From JAJRVM01 sp041752115 (GTDB lineage: Bacteria; Planctomycetota; Planctomycetia; Pirellulales; Pirellulaceae), in NCBI GenBank assembly GCA_041752115.1, contig JBGSHS010000168.1, positions 99,256-163,255 of the forward strand: a stretch of 64,000 nt of DNA. The letters run 5' to 3'. The translations under genes and the position numbers were made by a program. A model generated the notes under the pieces. That model was not told the DNA's origin. It searched no databases and saw only the letters and a list, made by a program, of their open reading frames with translations. Below are positions 60,128 through 64,000 of this stretch, piece by piece (the stretch's first letter is position 1; each line of letters begins with the position of its first letter).

Positions 60128-62719
60128 ATGACCCGAAGAATCTGTCAATCTGCCGTACTTTTTGTCGTCCTGATCGCGGCTGCGGTGCTGTTTCAGGCTG
60201 CCACACTGGCCGCCCAGGAACCGTCGATCCTGACGCCTCAGACGAATCGGTGGCTGAGTCAACAGCTGACGCTGCCGCAGGAGAAACAGGCCGTTCCAGA
60301 ATCCGGACGTCTGGAGGTTCTCCGCAACGACTATGAGCCACTCCAGCTGAATCGTTCGTGCATTGTCACTCGACTGCGCCTGGGCGATCGTTGGTTCGAT
60401 TACGGCTTGGGAGCCCACGCGCACAGCCATCTGCGCGTGGTCGCTCCCGCTCCGATCCAGCGATTTCGGGCCTGGGTCGGAGTCGACAATAACGACCGCA
60501 CTGCAGGGAGTGGCGGATCGGTGCGGTTTTCGGTTCATGCGGCCGATCAACCGTTGTTCACGTCGGACGTGCTGACTAGCCACAGCTCGGCGGTGCGTCT
60601 TGATTTGCCGGTTCCGGCCGCTGCTGCGTTGGAGTTGATCGTGGATAGCGGTGAGGATGGACCGAGCTGTGATCACGCCGACTGGTGCGACGCTTCGATA
60701 GTGCTGCAGGATGGGCGCACGCTGCGCCTCGATGAGCTTCCGGTGAGGAGCGAAGCAATCACCAGGCCATTTCCTTTCTCCTTCCGGTGTGATTCCATAT
60801 CCAGCGATGAACTGCTGATCGATTGGCCGGTGACGCGCGAGCAGCAGGAGCTGGATGACCACCGCACCCAAATGGTCACGACCTGGACATCCCCACAACA
60901 GCTGGTTGTGCGTTGGGAAACCATTCGCTACGACGATTTCCCGGCGCTCGACTGGGTGCTGTACTTCGAGAACAAAGGCTCGCAAGAGAGCAGTTTGATT
61001 GAGGATGTGCAGGTCGTCGACCTGCTCACCGATCAGCGTTACACGCATCCGGGCAGCCTTCAGGTTCATGCTCTCTGCGGCGGTGGTCCCAATCCGGCTC
61101 ACCTCTATCCTCTGGTGCATCAGTTGGCCGGTGAGGACGCTCAGGTTACTCTCAGTTCCGGACATGGGCGCAGCAGCCAGCAGAACGCTCCGTTCTGGAA
61201 AATCGCCACGGAGAGTAGTTCTGTCGTGATGGGGCTGGAGTGGTCGGGAACGTGGCGCAGTGAGATCGCTTTGTCGCGTGGCAGCAACCAGGTCAGCGTC
61301 CGTTCCGGCATGCAGAAGACGCATTTTCGCCTGCGTCCCGAGGAACAGGTGCGCTCGCCGCGCGTCGTCATGGTCCACTGGCCTGGGGATACAGATGAAG
61401 CAAGTGCCACGTTCCGGCAACTCATCTATGCGCACTACTGCGCTCGCCGCGGTGATCAGCCCCTGCTGCCGGTGTCCTTCTGTAACACATGCTTCACGCG
61501 TGGCGGCGGATGGCTCAACGAAACGACTGCCGATAATCAAATCTCGTTGATTCGCGCCTATTCCGCGCTCGGACTCGATGCCTTATTGACCGATGCGGGT
61601 TGGTTCGAAGGCGGCTGGCCGGCCGGCGCCGGGAACTGGACTCCACGTAAAGACAACTACCCGGAAGGCATGGGCCCTGTCGCTCAGGCCGCCAAGGACC
61701 ACCAGATGATCTATGGGTTGTGGTTCGAGCCCGAACGCGTGATGAAGGGGACTCAGTTCCATCGCGAGCATCCCGAGTGGTGTCTGAGCACTGGGGATGA
61801 GAATAATCCCACGCTGCTGGCCAACTTCGCTCTGCCCGAAGTCCAGGATCACTTCTTTCAGATCGTGGCCGGCTTCATGCAGCTCCCCGGTTTCCGCATC
61901 TACCGCCAGGATTTCAACATGGATCCGCTGGCCTACTGGCAACACGACGACGCCGAGGAGCGCCAAGGGATCGCTGAGATCCGCTATATCGAAGGTCTAT
62001 ACGCTTATTGGGACCGCATTCGCAGTACCTGGCCCGATGCACTCCTGGAAGAATGCGCCAGCGGCGGGAATCGCATTGATCTGGGAACGGTGATGCGGAT
62101 GCACCTGCATCAGAAGACTGACTACTGGTTCGACAACGAGGTGGATCAGACCAGCCTGTGGGGCATCAGCCAGTTCTTGCCCAACAATACGATGGTCGCT
62201 CACCTCCGGGAACTTGATGACTACTCGTTCCACTCGACCATGGCATCCTCGCTCTGTCTGGGCTGGATCGCCGATGCGCCGGAGTTCGATTCGGCACGCG
62301 GCAAAGCTCTGCTCGATCGCTATCGACAGGTCCGGCATCTGTTGGTCGGCGCATGGTATCCACTGCTGCCATGCCCCACTGACTTCGCCTCACCAGCGTC
62401 CGAGCAAGAGGGCTATCCCTGGATCTGGCAAGCGGAGGATCGGGCTCGCTACCTGCACCCTCGACGCGAATGGTGCGGCAGCCAGTTCCATCGCACAGAC
62501 CTGGATGAGGGGCTGCTGCTGGTGTTTCGCCGGCAGGAAAGCCCCTACGCAGCGGCCACCATCCGCCTGCGCCGATTGACGCCCGATGGCACGTACGTCA
62601 TTGCATCCGAACGAACTGGAGCGCAACAGCGTTACACGGGAGCCGAACTCATGCAAGGAATCTCCGTCACACTCGACACGCCACATACGTCAGACATGCT
62701 GCTGTATCGCCGCGAGTAG
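60128..62719 (+). CDS. Secreted alpha-galactosidase-like protein with N-terminal NPCBM domain
   Basis: An 863-residue exported enzyme. Signal: SAVLFVVLIAAAVLFQAATLAAQ. Residues about 40-200 are an NPCBM carbohydrate-binding domain (YDYGLGAHAHSHL-like segment, FRAWVGVDNNDRT, SVRFSVHAAD). The catalytic part (about 450-720) is GH36/GH27-like: LDALLTDAGWFEGG, YGLWFEPERVMKGT, FRIYRQDFNMDPL (nucleophile Asp) and ECASGGNRIDLGT. A beta-sandwich ends the chain. The acid/base Asp should lie in the following DNEVDQT area but is not proven. ATG 60128 follows GAGGA by about seven bases. Confidence 0.85.
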   Translation: MTRRICQSAVLFVVLIAAAVLFQAATLAAQEPSILTPQTNRWLSQQLTLPQEKQAVPESGRLEVLRNDYEPLQLNRSCIVTRLRLGDRWFDYGLGAHAHSHLRVVAPAPIQRFRAWVGVDNNDRTAGSGGSVRFSVHAADQPLFTSDVLTSHSSAVRLDLPVPAAAALELIVDSGEDGPSCDHADWCDASIVLQDGRTLRLDELPVRSEAITRPFPFSFRCDSISSDELLIDWPVTREQQELDDHRTQMVTTWTSPQQLVVRWETIRYDDFPALDWVLYFENKGSQESSLIEDVQVVDLLTDQRYTHPGSLQVHALCGGGPNPAHLYPLVHQLAGEDAQVTLSSGHGRSSQQNAPFWKIATESSSVVMGLEWSGTWRSEIALSRGSNQVSVRSGMQKTHFRLRPEEQVRSPRVVMVHWPGDTDEASATFRQLIYAHYCARRGDQPLLPVSFCNTCFTRGGGWLNETTADNQISLIRAYSALGLDALLTDAGWFEGGWPAGAGNWTPRKDNYPEGMGPVAQAAKDHQMIYGLWFEPERVMKGTQFHREHPEWCLSTGDENNPTLLANFALPEVQDHFFQIVAGFMQLPGFRIYRQDFNMDPLAYWQHDDAEERQGIAEIRYIEGLYAYWDRIRSTWPDALLEECASGGNRIDLGTVMRMHLHQKTDYWFDNEVDQTSLWGISQFLPNNTMVAHLRELDDYSFHSTMASSLCLGWIADAPEFDSARGKALLDRYRQVRHLLVGAWYPLLPCPTDFASPASEQEGYPWIWQAEDRARYLHPRREWCGSQFHRTDLDEGLLLVFRRQESPYAAATIRLRRLTPDGTYVIASERTGAQQRYTGAELMQGISVTLDTPHTSDMLLYRRE

Positions 62720-62740
62720 ACTGGGAATCAAGGTGGATGG

Positions 62741-62938
62741 TCATTGAGGCCTGTCCTTCTCAATCCATTCATCAACACTATTGACCGACCGCACCTTACT
62801 TTTTTCCTTGTCGCTCGAAGTGAAGCCGCGGAGGGGGCTTTTCCATCCGGTGCCGTTTGACAGGCAGCCAGGGGCGGCGGTCAGGACAATCAGGGCGATC
62901 AAGAAGACGCCACATCGAATTGCGGAAGTTCGCCACAT
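62741..62938 (-). CDS. Small lipoprotein, 65 residues
   Basis: A 65-residue protein. RCGVFLIALIVLTAAPGC is a lipoprotein signal ending in the lipobox-like APGC. The short mature part is polar and charged (SDKEKSKVRSVNSVDEWIEK). It converges on the galactosidase gene 21 bases away. Small lipoproteins with this layout are common in planctomycetes, and no function is known to me. Confidence 0.6.
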   Translation of the reverse strand: MWRTSAIRCGVFLIALIVLTAAPGCLSNGTGWKSPLRGFTSSDKEKSKVRSVNSVDEWIEKDRPQ

Positions 62939-63379
62939 TACCTACTCTCCCTCGTTGGATTCCATCGTCTGTGCTGGAGCGGAGGTATCACTACCCGACT
63001 TGTGTGTCAAGGTCGTTTGCCGTCGTCGCAGCGTTGAACCGGGTCGGTCCGCTCGCGAGTGGACCTGCCGGCGCGTCCAGCAGCCCCATGCTCGACCAGA
63101 TGAACACGGCAAAGGGGAGAGCGGCGGGGCGATTGGCCGTCTGGCGCGAGCGTGGGAAACCTGCTAGAATCGGGGGTAACTGCTGGGGAGGCTCACAATT
63201 CTCCCCATCCCGTGCGGGCCCGTCTGCGGGAAAGGACATGGGAATCGTAATGTCCGTCGGGAGACCCTCTCGACGGTTCTCCATATACACGGAACTACTA
63301 CCGGCCGCACGTTCCCGATCGGAGCCGCAGGTGGCAGTCGGGCGTGCCAGTTGAAACTGCTCTCGTTGAAAGGAAGACC
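62939..63379. other. Upstream region of the bacterioferritin gene
   Basis: 441 bases without a credible gene. A TAGAAT hexamer near 63164-63169 could be a -10 box for the bacterioferritin gene, with no convincing -35. No ferric-uptake-type palindrome was found by eye. Confidence 0.3.
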
Positions 63380-63877
63380 ATGCACGAACAGAGTATCGAA
63401 CTGCTGAACAAAGCCGTGGCAGATGAATTGTCGGCTGTGCACCAGTACATGTATTTTCACTTCCATTGCGATGACCAGGGCTATGATCTGCTGGCCAGCT
63501 TGTTCAAGCAGACGGCGATCGAGGAGATGCTCCACGTCGAGCGACTGGCTGAACGGATCTTGTTCCTGAAAGGGGACGTCAAGATGCAATGGGCCGATGA
63601 GGTCGCTTCGGTTCACGAAGTCGACAAGATGCTGCAGCTGGCGCGTCGGATGGAGGAACAGAGTGCCCAGCAGTACAACCTGTGGGCCAACGAATGTGGA
63701 GCGAACGCCGATTCCGTTTCGAAGAAGCTGTTCGAAGATCTCGTGGCCGACGAAGAACGCCACTACGATCAGTACGATACGGAACTCGACAACATGGCCA
63801 AGTTCGGTGAGCGTTATCTGGCCCTGCAATCGATCGAGCGCAGTAAGAACCGAGCCGCTGGGCGACCCGTGGAATAG
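63380..63877 (+). CDS. bfr: Bacterioferritin
   Basis: A 165-residue iron-storage protein that forms a 24-mer shell and oxidises Fe2+. The four-helix bundle holds the ferroxidase ligands: Glu in DELSAVHQYM (about 17), E and H in IEEMLHVERL (about 48-57), Glu in the third helix (MEEQSAQQYN), and ADEERHYDQ in the fourth. The Met of EMLH corresponds to the haem-ligand Met52. ATG 63380 stands behind AAGGAAG, and the 12-codon upstream extension is not needed. Confidence 0.92.
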   Translation: MHEQSIELLNKAVADELSAVHQYMYFHFHCDDQGYDLLASLFKQTAIEEMLHVERLAERILFLKGDVKMQWADEVASVHEVDKMLQLARRMEEQSAQQYNLWANECGANADSVSKKLFEDLVADEERHYDQYDTELDNMAKFGERYLALQSIERSKNRAAGRPVE

Positions 63878-63927
63878 ACTCAGGCAGACGGTGGTCCGGT
63901 GCCGACTGACTCCATTGTGCATTCCTT

Positions 63928-64000
63928 GGTGGCCGCGGTCGCGCAGACCGCGGGAGTGGTGGCTGCCGTCGCGCAGACCGCGGGAGTGGTGGCTGCCGTC
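63928..64000. repeat. 30-base tandem repeat running off the window
   Basis: 63941-63970 and 63971-64000 are identical 30-base units (GCGCAGACCGCGGGAGTGGT and ten more). A partial, diverged unit precedes them at 63928-63940. The first junction forms a perfect hairpin CCGCGGTC-GCGCA-GACCGCGG (63933-63953). The array continues beyond the right edge. Confidence 0.8.

Noticed and set aside
1..64000. CRISPR arrays, transposases, integrases and defence systems.
   Set aside because: No direct-repeat/spacer pattern and no DDE, tyrosine or serine recombinase motifs were found. The only nuclease-like protein is the Uma2-family gene, without defence partners.

Overview
The window looks like a chromosome segment of a planctomycete, most likely of the Planctomycetia/Pirellulales type. 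This rests on gene content, not on any marker gene. It has two DUF1559 proteins with type IV prepilin N-termini, a TPR/FG-GAP/ASPIC-UnbV (CRTAC1-like) protein, a sulfatase, Tat-exported Gfo/Idh/MocA and isomerase-like proteins, a DUF6786-like protein, a DUF6259-like glycosidase, and many secreted carbohydrate-active enzymes. No rRNA, tRNA, CRISPR array or transposase was recognised.

Layout. 0.1-6 kb: an MgtE magnesium transporter, a repeat-filled 0.9 kb gap, a secreted BNR/sialidase-like protein, a Tat-signal oxidoreductase and a DHH phosphoesterase. 7.3-18.5 kb: a complete [FeFe]-hydrogenase locus. The forward operon encodes a HydC-like subunit, a 1053-residue fusion of a HydB/NuoF module with a glutamate-synthase-small-subunit-like flavoprotein, and the catalytic HydA. 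It converges on the maturation genes hydE, hydG, an aspartase/fumarase-type lyase and hydF on the reverse strand. 18.9-25.9 kb: a DUF3127 protein with an SSB-like acidic tail, then a MarR regulator overlapping a sucrose synthase gene, a sucrose-phosphate synthase with a fused phosphatase domain, and a fructokinase-like PfkB enzyme.

26-41.6 kb is a heterotrophic gene set: sulfatase, isomerase-like protein, fucosidase-like and other secreted hydrolases, two SDR dehydrogenases (one without its catalytic tyrosine), cupin, metallo-beta-lactamase-fold protein, pentapeptide-repeat protein and mutarotase-like protein. 41.8-48.3 kb is a reverse-strand type II secretion/pseudopilus operon with three complete GspF paralogues and four pseudopilin-like proteins, but no ATPase or secretin. 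48.8-63.9 kb holds the CRTAC1-like protein, a DUF1559 protein with a small lipoprotein, a truncated remnant of a LOR/SDH (TIGR00300-type) gene, a DUF6259-like protein, a Uma2 nuclease-like protein, a GH5-like glycosidase, an NPCBM-alpha-galactosidase and a bacterioferritin.

Together the genes suggest a polysaccharide degrader able to ferment. Reduced ferredoxin and NAD(P)H could exchange electrons with protons through the hydrogenase complex, and sucrose may be made as a compatible solute or carbon store.

The least explained material is in the gaps. Three long inverted repeats with 22-27 bp arms and 47-102 nt spacers occur, two of them perfect. Two dispersed repeat families appear on opposite strands. 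One of these families supplies a stop codon at one locus and borders a truncated gene at the other. A 30 bp tandem repeat runs off the right edge.
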